DNA from: an uncultured Lachnospiraceae bacterium
GTDB lineage: Bacteria; Bacillota; Clostridia; Lachnospirales; Lachnospiraceae
Reading direction: 5' to 3'
DNA length: 5,358 bases
NCBI GenBank assembly: GCA_946627575.1
Contig: CAMOVS010000112.1
Span: 1-5,358 of the forward strand
This document shows, one piece after another, positions 1-5,358 of this stretch. The first letter of the stretch is position 1. Each line of letters opens with the position of its first letter. The notes under the pieces were generated by a model. That model saw only the letters and a list, made by a program, of their open reading frames with translations, did no database searches and had not been told where the DNA came from. A program made the position numbers and the translations under genes.

Positions 1-719
1 GGAGCCCAGCCGTGGGCGACGCTGTTATGGCTTTGTCCTTCCCGGACTGCCTGGGGATTATGGGGGCCATTGTAGAGACCGACGAAATCGTCCCGGCTGG
101 TGTCAAAACCATCGATATCATGGTTGACTGAGAAAACGGCATAGTGATTCCGGCGTTCCCGGTATTCTGTCTTATGATAAATAGTGCTGCCGATGACTTC
201 CACTTCTCCCGTGGAGAAATTGCGCTGGAAGTTGGTGGAATCATCCTCGGCATTCCAGAGACAGAATTCTACATAGCTGAAAAGATCGGCTTCCTTCTTT
301 TGATCTGATTCATTGGTGAGGGTGATCCTGGTAACCTCGCAGGCATCCTCTACCGGAACGAAAACTTCCTGTCTGGCCCTGAGCTTTTCCTTCATTCCTT
401 CAATGATGGTATAACCCAGACCGTGCCGGCAGCTGTAGTCGTCCAATTCTTCCTGGACAGGCTGCCAGCCGGGGTTCCAGATCCTGTCCCCTTCTTTTAT
501 ATAATAATAGTGCCCGCCGCAGTCCATAGGACTGTTGTTGTAACGGTAGCGGGTCATGCGCAGGAGTTTGGCATCCTTATAGAAGCAGTAACCGCCGCCG
601 GTGTTGGAGATCAGCCGGAAGAAGTCTCGGGATCCCAGATAATTGATCCAGGGGAGAGGGGTCCTGGGACTGGTGATTACATACTCTTTCTTCTTATCAT
701 CAAAGTGTCCGTATTGCAT
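1..719 (-). CDS. GH94 cellobiose phosphorylase, N-terminal part (runs off left edge)
   Basis: The minus strand from the ATG at 719-717 stays open for 239 codons to the window edge. It begins [15 protein letters not shown] and continues with [57 protein letters not shown] and [13 protein letters not shown]. This is the pattern I know from clostridial cellobiose phosphorylases (glycoside hydrolase family 94, EC 2.4.1.20). The visible part is the N-terminal beta-sandwich domain. The family is about 800 residues long, so roughly 30% is here, and the catalytic Asp and phosphate-binding residues lie outside the window. The enzyme is cytoplasmic and splits cellobiose with phosphate into glucose 1-phosphate and glucose. 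The start is supported by GGGAGG (complement of 728-733) 8 bases upstream. It is divergent from a LacI regulator and a sugar ABC importer, which fits uptake of its substrate. Other GH94 specificities (cellodextrin, laminaribiose, chitobiose) are possible but fit the N-terminal motifs less well. Confidence 0.93.
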   Translation of the reverse strand, partial: MQYGHFDDKKKEYVITSPRTPLPWINYLGSRDFFRLISNTGGGYCFYKDAKLLRMTRYRYNNSPMDCGGHYYYIKEGDRIWNPGWQPVQEELDDYSCRHGLGYTIIEGMKEKLRARQEVFVPVEDACEVTRITLTNESDQKKEADLFSYVEFCLWNAEDDSTNFQRNFSTGEVEVIGSTIYHKTEYRERRNHYAVFSVNHDIDGFDTSRDDFVGLYNGPHNPQAVREGQSHNSVAHGWA

Positions 720-727
720 ATCTTTGT

Positions 728-733
728 CCTCCC
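728..733 (-). promoter_or_regulatory. Ribosome binding site of the phosphorylase gene
   Basis: The minus strand reads GGGAGG, followed by 8 bases and then ATG at 719-717. This fixes the start of the GH94 gene. Confidence 0.85.
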
Positions 734-773
734 ATATCTATCTGGTGCCGGAAAACATATAAAATATAGCCTT

Positions 774-815
774 CCTGTATTGGTGCCGGCCGGTGATCTA
801 CAGGGGATACCGGCC
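774..815 (-). promoter_or_regulatory. Structured leader of phosphorylase mRNA, possible pseudoknot
   Basis: The predicted untranslated leader (about 130 bases) contains two perfect inverted repeats. One is 7 bp, GGCCGGT at 788-794 against ACCGGCC at 809-815. The other is 6 bp, CCTGTA at 774-779 against TACAGG at 799-804. The arms interleave, so both helices could form at once as an H-type pseudoknot with connecting loops of 4, 4 and 8 bases. The stronger hairpin alone is equally possible. The structure ends about 40 bases before the ribosome binding site. Its role is unknown; it could protect the mRNA or modulate expression. It matches no riboswitch class that I recognise. Confidence 0.45.
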
Positions 816-829
816 TTTTCAACATAGAA

Positions 830-843
830 CGAAAACGGTTTCG
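830..843. promoter_or_regulatory. LacI-family operator O1 (phosphorylase side)
   Basis: CGAAAACGGTTTCG is a 14-bp dyad with a central CG and 12 of 14 symmetric positions, typical of LacI-family operators. It starts about 13 bases downstream of the predicted -10 box of the leftward promoter, so a bound repressor would block initiation or early elongation. It matches the 998-1011 site at 12 of 14 positions. It also resembles a CcpA cre site but lacks the outer T and A of that consensus. Confidence 0.7.
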
Positions 844-856
844 CATAGTTTGGTTT

Positions 857-886
857 ATTATAGGGCCTTGCCTGTAAAAATGTAAA
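857..886 (-). promoter_or_regulatory. Promoter for the phosphorylase gene
   Basis: On the minus strand TTTACA (complement of 881-886) is followed by an 18-base spacer and a perfect TATAAT (complement of 857-862). Transcription would start near 850, giving a leader of about 130 bases. Operator O1 would lie at about +7 to +20. Confidence 0.75.
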
Positions 887-900
887 TAACAAAAAGGAGA

Positions 901-921
901 ATTTCATTGATTTTATGAAAT
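901..921. promoter_or_regulatory. 21-bp AT-rich dyad between the promoters
   Basis: ATTTCAT at 901-907 and ATGAAAT at 915-921 are perfect 7-bp inverted arms around a 7-base spacer. The dyad lies upstream of both -35 boxes, centred about 60 bases upstream of the predicted phosphorylase start site. That position would suit an activator or second regulator. No T-tract or coding role is seen. In AT-rich DNA a dyad of this size can also arise by chance. Confidence 0.35.
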
Positions 922-961
922 ATGCACAAGAATTCGAAGAAATTATTGTGGAATACTTACG

Positions 962-990
962 TTGACTTAAGGAGAGAAACCGTTTACAAT
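962..990 (+). promoter_or_regulatory. Promoter for the repressor-transporter operon
   Basis: TTGACT at 962-967, a 17-base spacer, and TACAAT at 985-990 form a near-consensus sigma-A promoter. Transcription would start near 997, about 53 bases before the repressor start codon. One dyad (976-987) overlaps the spacer and -10 box, and another (998-1011) covers the predicted start region, so this promoter looks tightly controlled. Confidence 0.85.
975..988. promoter_or_regulatory. cre-like or LacI-type dyad O2 overlapping the -10 box
   Basis: AGAAACCGTTTACA has the central CG of LacI/CcpA-family sites. It matches 7 of the 8 fixed positions of the Bacillus cre consensus TGNAANCGNNNNCA, failing only at the first T. 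It is less symmetric than the other two sites. Because it overlaps the -10 box, binding would repress. It may be the catabolite-control site, or a weaker operator for the local repressor. Confidence 0.55.
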
Positions 991-997
991 ACAATCA

Positions 998-1011
998 CGA
1001 AAACGTATTCG
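998..1011. promoter_or_regulatory. LacI-family operator O3 (repressor-transporter side)
   Basis: CGAAAACGTATTCG is a 14-bp dyad with 12 of 14 symmetric positions. It shares CGAAAACG and TTCG with O1 and begins 7 bases after the -10 box, at the predicted transcription start. It is likely the main operator through which the adjacent LacI-type protein controls its own operon. Confidence 0.7.
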
Positions 1012-1034
1012 GAAGTTGGCGAGGGCTTGCAGAG

Positions 1035-1042
1035 AAGGGAGG
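1035..1042 (+). promoter_or_regulatory. Ribosome binding site deciding a TTG start
   Basis: AAGGGAGG lies 7 bases before the TTG at 1050. No ATG or GTG in the right frame is equally well placed, so the site supports the non-ATG start of the repressor gene. Confidence 0.85.
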
Positions 1043-1049
1043 CAAAAGA

Positions 1050-2060
1050 TTGGTTACGATCAAAGATATCTCCCGAAAATGCGGTGTTTCACCGGCTACA
1101 GTCAGCAAGGCGCTGAATGGCTACGGCGATATCAGCGCGGAGACCATGGAGCTGGTCCGGCAGACAGCCAGGGAGATGCACTATCTTCCCAATGCTGCTG
1201 CAAGACAGCTTAAGACGAACATTTCCCATAACATAGGGGTTTTGTTTGTCGATGAGACCATGAGCGGTCTGACTCATGAATTCTTTTCAAAGATACTCAA
1301 CAGTGTAAAGGAAGAAGCGGAGCGAAGGGGATACGACATCACCTTTCTGAGCCAGAATCTGGGAAAGCTGAAGATGAGCTTCCTGGAGCACTGCCGCTAC
1401 AGGAAGTGTGATGGCGTCGTGATCGCCAGTGTGAACTTCGAGAGTGCCCCGGTTCTGGAGCTGATCCGGAGCGAAGTTCCCGTGATAACCATCGATTATT
1501 CCTATGATAATACCAGCAGCGTTCTCTCGGATAACGTGGAAGGAACCTACGAGCTGACTTCTTATCTTATCTCGAAAGGACACAGGAAGATCGCCTTTAT
1601 CCACGGAGAAATTACATCGGTCACACAGAAAAGGCTTCTTGGCTATCACAGGGCATTGGAAGAAAACGGTATTACCGTCCCGGATGAATATATCATCGAA
1701 GGAAGATTCCATGATCCGGATGCCGGAAGAAGGGCGACCTGCCGCCTGCTTGAACTCGATGACCTGCCTACCGCTGTCATGTACCCGGATGATTACTCCT
1801 GGCTTGGCGGTATGGCTGAGATGGAGAAGAGGGGCCTGCAGGTCCCTGATGACATCAGTGTGGTCGGCTACGATGGAATTCCTTTATCACAGGTCTTGCG
1901 GCCCAGGCTTACCACCTGGTATCAGGATGCCGAGAGCATAGGCAGATACTCCGTAAAGAAACTGGTTGAGAATATCGAACACAGGAAGACATGTGAGACA
2001 GAGCAGATCAAGGTTGCCGGGAAGCTGCTTCCGGGAAACAGCGTAAAAGAAATTCTTTGA
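1050..2060 (+). CDS. LacI-family transcriptional repressor
   Basis: This 336-residue protein begins at TTG, giving (M)VTIKDISRKCGVSPATVSKAL. That is the typical LacI/PurR helix-turn-helix at residues 2-22, with recognition helix SPATVSKAL. The hinge helix follows at YLPNAAARQLKT (residues 45-56), and Leu54 corresponds to the residue that intercalates at the central CG of the operator. The rest is a two-lobed periplasmic-binding-protein-like effector domain with NIGVLF (about 61), GHRKIAFIHG, KRLLGYHRAL and DDISVVGYDG. It ends without the extra C-terminal tetramer helix of E. coli LacI, so it is probably a dimer. It lies between a cellobiose phosphorylase and a sugar importer, and matching operators flank both promoters. 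It is therefore likely an autoregulated local repressor induced by the imported sugar or a derivative; the effector is inferred. No terminator follows, and the binding-protein gene begins about 50 bases later. Confidence 0.95.
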   Translation: MVTIKDISRKCGVSPATVSKALNGYGDISAETMELVRQTAREMHYLPNAAARQLKTNISHNIGVLFVDETMSGLTHEFFSKILNSVKEEAERRGYDITFLSQNLGKLKMSFLEHCRYRKCDGVVIASVNFESAPVLELIRSEVPVITIDYSYDNTSSVLSDNVEGTYELTSYLISKGHRKIAFIHGEITSVTQKRLLGYHRALEENGITVPDEYIIEGRFHDPDAGRRATCRLLELDDLPTAVMYPDDYSWLGGMAEMEKRGLQVPDDISVVGYDGIPLSQVLRPRLTTWYQDAESIGRYSVKKLVENIEHRKTCETEQIKVAGKLLPGNSVKEIL

Positions 2061-2094
2061 CCAACAGGACAAAGACAATCAATGAAAGATTGAA

Positions 2095-2102
2095 AGAGGA
2101 GG
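2095..2102 (+). promoter_or_regulatory. Ribosome binding site of the binding-protein gene
   Basis: AGAGGAGG ends 3 bases before the ATG at 2106 but 9 bases before the in-frame ATG at 2112. The spacing favours 2112 as the real start. Confidence 0.75.
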
Positions 2103-2105
2103 TAA

Positions 2106-3542
2106 ATGAGAATGAGGAGGATAACAAAGTCTCTGGCCGCTATGGCATTAGCAGGTGCTATGGTTGTATCCGCAGCCGCATGCGGAAGCACAGGAAGTTC
2201 CACCGCTCCGGCAGGTGACAGCACACAGGCTGCTGCCGCTGGTGGAGAAGAAGGAAAAGTACTGAACATCTGGTGCTGGAACGATGAATTCCAGAGCCGT
2301 TTTAATGACTACTATCCCGGCGTAAAGGAGATCGCTAAGGACAAGTCCACCACAACACTTGAAGATGGTACCACGGTGAAATGGACCATCAATCCTAATG
2401 AGAATAACAACTATCAGGACAAGCTGGATAACGCTCTTCTTGCCCAGGAGTCTGCTTCAGCTGATGACAAGATCGATATCTTCCTGATTGAAGCTGACTA
2501 TGCTCTGAAGTATGTTGATTCTGAATATACTATGAACGTTGCTGATCTGGGACTGACGGAAGATGATATGAAAGATCAGTACCAGTATACCAAGGATATC
2601 GTAACGGATTCCAACGGGGCCATCAAAGGTACCACATGGCAGGCAACTCCCGGCCTCTTCGCATACCGTCGTTCCATCGCTAAGGACGTACTGGGAAGCG
2701 ACGATCCGGCTGACGTTCAGGCCGCTCTGGCAGACTGGGATAAGTTCAATGACGTTGCCGAGCAGGCAGCAGCCAAAGGCTACAAGATGCTCTCCGGTTA
2801 TGATGATTCCTACCGTACCTTCTCCAACAACGTATCCGCTCCCTGGGTTGACGGAACCACCGTTGTTGTAGACAAGAACATCATGAACTGGGTTGACCAG
2901 ACCAAAGAATTTACAGACAAGGGTTATAACAACAAGACTTCCCTCTGGGATGATGGCTGGGCAAAGGATCAGGGTCCTGAAGGTAATGTATTCGGATTCT
3001 TCTATTCCACATGGGGAATCAACTTCACCCTCCTTGGCAACTCCCTGGCAACACCGGAAGCCGAAGGCGGCAAACTGGAAAAGGGCAATGGTATCTTCGG
3101 CGACTACGCTGTATGCGAAGGACCTCAGCCTTACTACTGGGGCGGCACATGGATCTGTGCAGCAACCGGTACAGACAATCCTTCTCTTGTAAAAGACGTT
3201 ATGTATCAGCTGACCTGCAATGCTGACATTGATAAGCAGATCACCCTGGATACCCAGGATTACACCAACAATATGCCGGCAATGGAAGCACTGGCAGCAG
3301 ATGACAGCTTCGGTTCTGACTTCCTGGGCGGACAAAACCACATCGCTCTTTTCGCAGAGGCTGCTAAGAAGATCGATATGAGCAATGCCGGTAAGTATGA
3401 TCAGGGATGTAATGAGAAGTTCCAGAACAGCTTTAAGGATTACTTTGACGGCAATATCGACCTTGATACAGCAAAGGCTAATTTCGAGAAAGCGATCAAG
3501 GAACAGTATCCTGAATTAACAGAAGTGAAGTGGCCTGAATAA
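2106..3542 (+). CDS. Sugar ABC transporter substrate-binding lipoprotein (CUT1 type)
   Basis: The frame encodes 478 residues from the first ATG, or 476 from the better-spaced ATG at 2112. A basic start (RRITK) leads into a hydrophobic Ala/Met/Val segment and SAAAC, with Cys26 as the likely lipidated residue. It is an imperfect lipobox because Ala replaces the usual Leu at -3. A low-complexity Ser/Thr/Ala/Gly linker runs to about residue 50, followed by the mature fold starting KVLNIWCWND. This is typical of family 1 extracellular solute-binding proteins for oligosaccharides. Scattered tryptophans and aromatics (W56, W58, W178, W247, W303, YYWGGTW at 343-349) suit stacking against sugar rings. 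It is anchored outside the membrane and delivers sugar to the permeases downstream. Cello-oligosaccharide specificity is inferred from the phosphorylase next door. Uniform codon choice (ATC, ACC, GGC, AAG) and the following terminator suggest high expression. Confidence 0.93.
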   Translation: MRMRRITKSLAAMALAGAMVVSAAACGSTGSSTAPAGDSTQAAAAGGEEGKVLNIWCWNDEFQSRFNDYYPGVKEIAKDKSTTTLEDGTTVKWTINPNENNNYQDKLDNALLAQESASADDKIDIFLIEADYALKYVDSEYTMNVADLGLTEDDMKDQYQYTKDIVTDSNGAIKGTTWQATPGLFAYRRSIAKDVLGSDDPADVQAALADWDKFNDVAEQAAAKGYKMLSGYDDSYRTFSNNVSAPWVDGTTVVVDKNIMNWVDQTKEFTDKGYNNKTSLWDDGWAKDQGPEGNVFGFFYSTWGINFTLLGNSLATPEAEGGKLEKGNGIFGDYAVCEGPQPYYWGGTWICAATGTDNPSLVKDVMYQLTCNADIDKQITLDTQDYTNNMPAMEALAADDSFGSDFLGGQNHIALFAEAAKKIDMSNAGKYDQGCNEKFQNSFKDYFDGNIDLDTAKANFEKAIKEQYPELTEVKWPE

Positions 3543-3557
3543 GCATTAAGACATGCG

Positions 3558-3586
3558 GGGGTGGGCAATTGCCCGCCCCTTTTTTT
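3558..3586 (+). terminator. Intrinsic terminator after the binding-protein gene
   Basis: GGGGTGGGCAA at 3558-3568 pairs with TTGCCCGCCCC at 3569-3579, with one G-U wobble. The innermost AATT would form the loop, and seven T residues follow at 3580-3586. It begins 15 bases after the stop codon. The permeases downstream have no clear promoter of their own, so it is probably leaky and lowers their expression relative to the binding protein. Confidence 0.88.
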
Positions 3587-3625
3587 CATTCTATGGAAAG
3601 ATGATGAACTATCGGTTATAAAGGA

Positions 3626-3672
3626 GCCGGATCTTTTCTCGATTGCACAGTAAGAGACTTACAAGATCCGGT
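3626..3672 (+). promoter_or_regulatory. Intercistronic RNA stem with nested hairpin
   Basis: CCGGATCTT at 3627-3635 and AAGATCCGG at 3663-3671 are perfect 9-bp inverted arms, extendable by a G-U pair. Inside lies a second perfect hairpin, GTAAG at 3650-3654 and CTTAC at 3658-3662 with loop AGA. No T-tract follows, so it is not a standard terminator. It lies between the leaky terminator and the permease gene and could protect or define the 5' end of a processed permease mRNA. A LacI-type operator is unlikely, since the arms are 27 bases apart. Confidence 0.55.
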
Positions 3673-3710
3673 ATCCGACAACATTCGTCAGGTAATAACT
3701 TGCGTTACTC

Positions 3711-3717
3711 AAGGAGG
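3711..3717 (+). promoter_or_regulatory. Ribosome binding site of the first permease gene
   Basis: AAGGAGG lies 7 bases before the ATG at 3725, a near-ideal arrangement that supports this start. Confidence 0.88.
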
Positions 3718-3724
3718 AAAGTCT

Positions 3725-4669
3725 ATGAAAAGGAAGGGGAACAAAGGGAATGTCAGCTACGCCAAGTGGGGTTACATTTTTATTCTTCCGTTTTTTGCCG
3801 CATTCCTGATCTTCCAGATGATCCCGCTGGTATCAACCATTTACTACAGTTTTTTTGAATATTATCGAAGCGGTCTGACCATAGTAGGACCTAATCCGGT
3901 TGGTCTGGCTAATTACAAAGCTCTTTTTCAGAGCGATTTTCTGAAATACATGGGCAATACGCTGATCCTGTGGATTGTCGGTTTTGTTCCTCAGATCATC
4001 GTGTCGCTGGTTCTGGCAGCCTGGTTTACGGATCTTCGTCTCCGCATCCGGGGCAAGCAATTTTTTAAAGTGGTCATCTACATGCCCAACCTGATTATGG
4101 CCAGCGCCTTTGCCATGCTTTTCTTCGCTCTGTTTTCTGATAATGGACCTGTGAATTCTTTCCTTGTTACGGCGGGAATACTTCATACACCTTTCCGCTT
4201 CCTGTCTACCGTATGGGGATCCCGGGGTCTGGTTTGCCTGATGAACTTCCTTATGTGGTTCGGTAATACGACCATTCTTCTTATGGCTGCCGTTATGGGT
4301 ATCAATCCGTCTCTGTTCGAGGCGGCAGAGCTGGACGGCTGCAGCCACCTGCAGATTTTCTTTAAGATCACACTTCCTATGATCCGGCCGATTCTGGTTT
4401 ATGTCCTGATTACATCCATGCTGGGCGGTCTGCAGATGTTCGATGTTCCTCAGATCCTGACCAACGGTAAGGGAACACCCAACCGTATGACAACCACTAT
4501 TATCATGTATCTCAACAACCATCTGGCTAGTAAGAATTACGGCATGGCCGGCGCTATATCCGTGATTCTGTTTATCATCTGTGCCATCCTCTGTATCGGC
4601 GTCTATTTCTCCATGAACGGGGAAGCAGAAGGAAGGGGCAAAAAGAAGAGAGGAGGAGCAAAAGCATGA
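3725..4669 (+). CDS. Sugar ABC transporter permease, MalF type
   Basis: This 314-residue integral membrane protein has a short basic N-terminus and six likely transmembrane segments, near residues 15-38, 78-101, 115-138, 168-192, 220-238 and 275-296. The cytoplasmic EAA loop is clear at about 199-218: EAAELDGCSHLQIFFKITLP, with the conserved E, A, A, D, G and final LP that dock on the ATPase. Its length and early LPFFAAFLIFQMIPL motif fit the shorter MalF-like subunits of CUT1 oligosaccharide importers (binding-protein-dependent transport system inner membrane family). The C-terminus is a Lys/Arg/Gly-rich tail. It would pair with the MalG-type permease that starts inside its stop codon. Substrate specificity cannot be read from the permease. 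Confidence 0.95.
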   Translation: MKRKGNKGNVSYAKWGYIFILPFFAAFLIFQMIPLVSTIYYSFFEYYRSGLTIVGPNPVGLANYKALFQSDFLKYMGNTLILWIVGFVPQIIVSLVLAAWFTDLRLRIRGKQFFKVVIYMPNLIMASAFAMLFFALFSDNGPVNSFLVTAGILHTPFRFLSTVWGSRGLVCLMNFLMWFGNTTILLMAAVMGINPSLFEAAELDGCSHLQIFFKITLPMIRPILVYVLITSMLGGLQMFDVPQILTNGKGTPNRMTTTIIMYLNNHLASKNYGMAGAISVILFIICAILCIGVYFSMNGEAEGRGKKKRGGAKA

Positions 4670-5358
4670 GAGAAAGCAAAGAAAAAAGCGGTATTCCTTT
4701 TACTATTTTTGTTCATGTGGTATTGGTCATTTTGGCATTCCTGTGTCTCTTCTTCTTCTATATACTGATCATCAACTCCACCAGGAGTCACAGTATGATC
4801 CAGAAGGGATTCTCCTTCCTGCCCGGCAGGAGCTTTTTGGTGAATTTCCAGCATGTTATGTCAGATGCCAATATCCCGGTTCTTTCCGGTATAGTTAACA
4901 GTCTGATCGTGTCTACCTGTACAGCCCTTTTTGCTACATATTTTTCAGCGATGACAGCCTACGGACTCTATGCCTATCAGTTTAAGCTGAAAAGACCGGC
5001 CTTCATTTTTATTATGCTGATCCTGTCCATGCCGACACAGGTATCGGCTCTTGGTTTTGTGGATCTGGTAACCAAGATGAAGATGGATAACACACTCTGG
5101 CCCCTCTTCCTTCCTTCCATAGCATCTCCTGCTATCTTCTACTTTATGTACAGCTATATTCAGTCCAGCCTGCCTCTGGACCTGGTAGAAGCGGCAAGGA
5201 TCGACGGCTGCGGAGAGTTCAGGATCTTCAACCGTATCGTAATTCCGATTATGAAACCGGCCCTGGCCGTCCAGGCTATTTTTGCCTTTGTATCATCCTG
5301 GAACAATTACTTTATCCCTGCTTTGGTTATTACGGATAATAAGAGTAAGACCCTTCCC
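4666..5358 (+). CDS. Sugar ABC transporter permease, MalG type (runs off right edge)
   Basis: The ATG at 4666 overlaps the previous stop codon as ATGA, which implies translational coupling. AGGAGG at 4651-4656, 9 bases upstream, supports this start. The frame stays open for 231 codons to the window edge. The family is about 275-300 residues, so some 50-70 are missing. It has an N-terminal membrane segment (about 12-37), then segments near 76-103, 110-132, 146-165 and 198-220. The EAA loop is at about 175-194: EAARIDGCGEFRIFNRIVIP. FVSSWNNYFIPALV near 208-221 is the well-conserved MalG/AraQ-like motif after the loop. It forms the channel heterodimer with the upstream permease. The ATPase partner is not visible and may be downstream or shared from another locus, as with MsmK/MsiK. 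Confidence 0.95.
   Translation, partial: MRESKEKSGIPFTIFVHVVLVILAFLCLFFFYILIINSTRSHSMIQKGFSFLPGRSFLVNFQHVMSDANIPVLSGIVNSLIVSTCTALFATYFSAMTAYGLYAYQFKLKRPAFIFIMLILSMPTQVSALGFVDLVTKMKMDNTLWPLFLPSIASPAIFYFMYSYIQSSLPLDLVEAARIDGCGEFRIFNRIVIPIMKPALAVQAIFAFVSSWNNYFIPALVITDNKSKTLP

Larger units (their letters stand above)
720..1049. other. Divergent intergenic control region
   Basis: This 330-base gap separates the leftward phosphorylase gene from the rightward lacI-type gene. It holds one promoter for each direction, three LacI/cre-like dyads, a 21-bp AT-rich dyad, and a structured leader for the phosphorylase mRNA. Each is listed separately. The short open frames that cross it lack ribosome binding sites and overlap the promoter boxes, so I do not call a gene here. 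Confidence 0.8.

Noticed and set aside
788..819. GC-rich hairpin followed by TTTT read on the plus strand as a terminator
   Set aside because: No plus-strand gene lies upstream to terminate. The same repeat makes more sense as structure in the minus-strand leader RNA.
423..827. Plus-strand 134-codon open frame
   Set aside because: It lies antisense to the GH94 gene and its leader, has no ribosome binding site, and reads as a composition shadow of the real minus-strand frame.
677..994. Minus-strand 105-codon open frame crossing the control region
   Set aside because: It runs through both promoter regions and overlaps the phosphorylase start in another frame. No ribosome binding site or protein family is recognisable.
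922..1213. Two short plus-strand frames (starting at 922 and 1016)
   Set aside because: The first starts upstream of the rightward promoter and the second lacks a proper ribosome binding site. Both overlap the well-supported LacI-family frame.
1661..1674. GAAAACGGTATTAC, resembling the operator half-site
   Set aside because: It lies inside the repressor coding sequence, has poor symmetry in the right half, and is not near any promoter.
2076..2092. Small hairpin CAATC/GATTG after the repressor gene
   Set aside because: It has only 5 bp, is AT-rich and has no T-tract, so it is not a terminator. The repressor and binding-protein genes are probably co-transcribed.
2457..3341. Minus-strand 294-codon open frame
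   Set aside because: It is wholly antisense to the binding-protein gene and comes from that gene's codon bias. It has no family resemblance and no start signal.
3833..4522. Minus-strand 229-codon open frame
   Set aside because: It is antisense to the MalF-type permease and rich in His/Gln/Arg/Asn, as expected when membrane-protein codons are read backwards.

Overview
This window looks like a beta-glucoside (probably cellobiose or cello-oligosaccharide) uptake and use locus from a Gram-positive Clostridia-type bacterium, most plausibly a gut or rumen Lachnospiraceae member. The grounds are strong AGGAGG-type ribosome binding sites, moderate GC content, an alanine-rich lipoprotein signal ending in Cys, and the gene content. 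The species assignment is inference.

Layout. Positions 1-719 on the minus strand hold the first 239 codons of a GH94 family cellobiose phosphorylase that runs off the left edge. Positions 720-1049 are a divergent control region with a convincing sigma-A-type promoter for each direction. A near-identical 14-bp LacI-type dyad (CGAAAACGNNTTCG) lies just downstream of each -10 box, and a third, cre-like dyad overlaps the rightward promoter. The plus strand then carries a LacI-family repressor (1050-2060, TTG start), a sugar-binding lipoprotein of an ABC importer (2106/2112-3542), a strong intrinsic terminator, a structured 140-base gap, a MalF-type permease (3725-4669) and a MalG-type permease (4666 to the right edge, truncated). 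The two permease genes overlap by ATGA. No ATPase gene is visible. CUT1 sugar importers often share an ATPase encoded elsewhere, but the window also ends before the operon does.

How the parts fit. The lipoprotein should capture the sugar outside the cell, and the two permeases form the channel. The phosphorylase would split imported cellobiose with phosphate into glucose 1-phosphate and glucose, saving an ATP. The repressor most likely senses the sugar and represses both divergent transcripts, including its own gene. The terminator after the binding-protein gene, followed by an RNA stem, probably makes binding protein in excess over permease.

I see no mobile element, CRISPR array, tRNA, rRNA or exotic system. 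The locus is of a familiar type. The points worth checking are regulatory: the paired operators, a possible pseudoknot in the phosphorylase leader, and the terminator-plus-stem arrangement between binding protein and permease.
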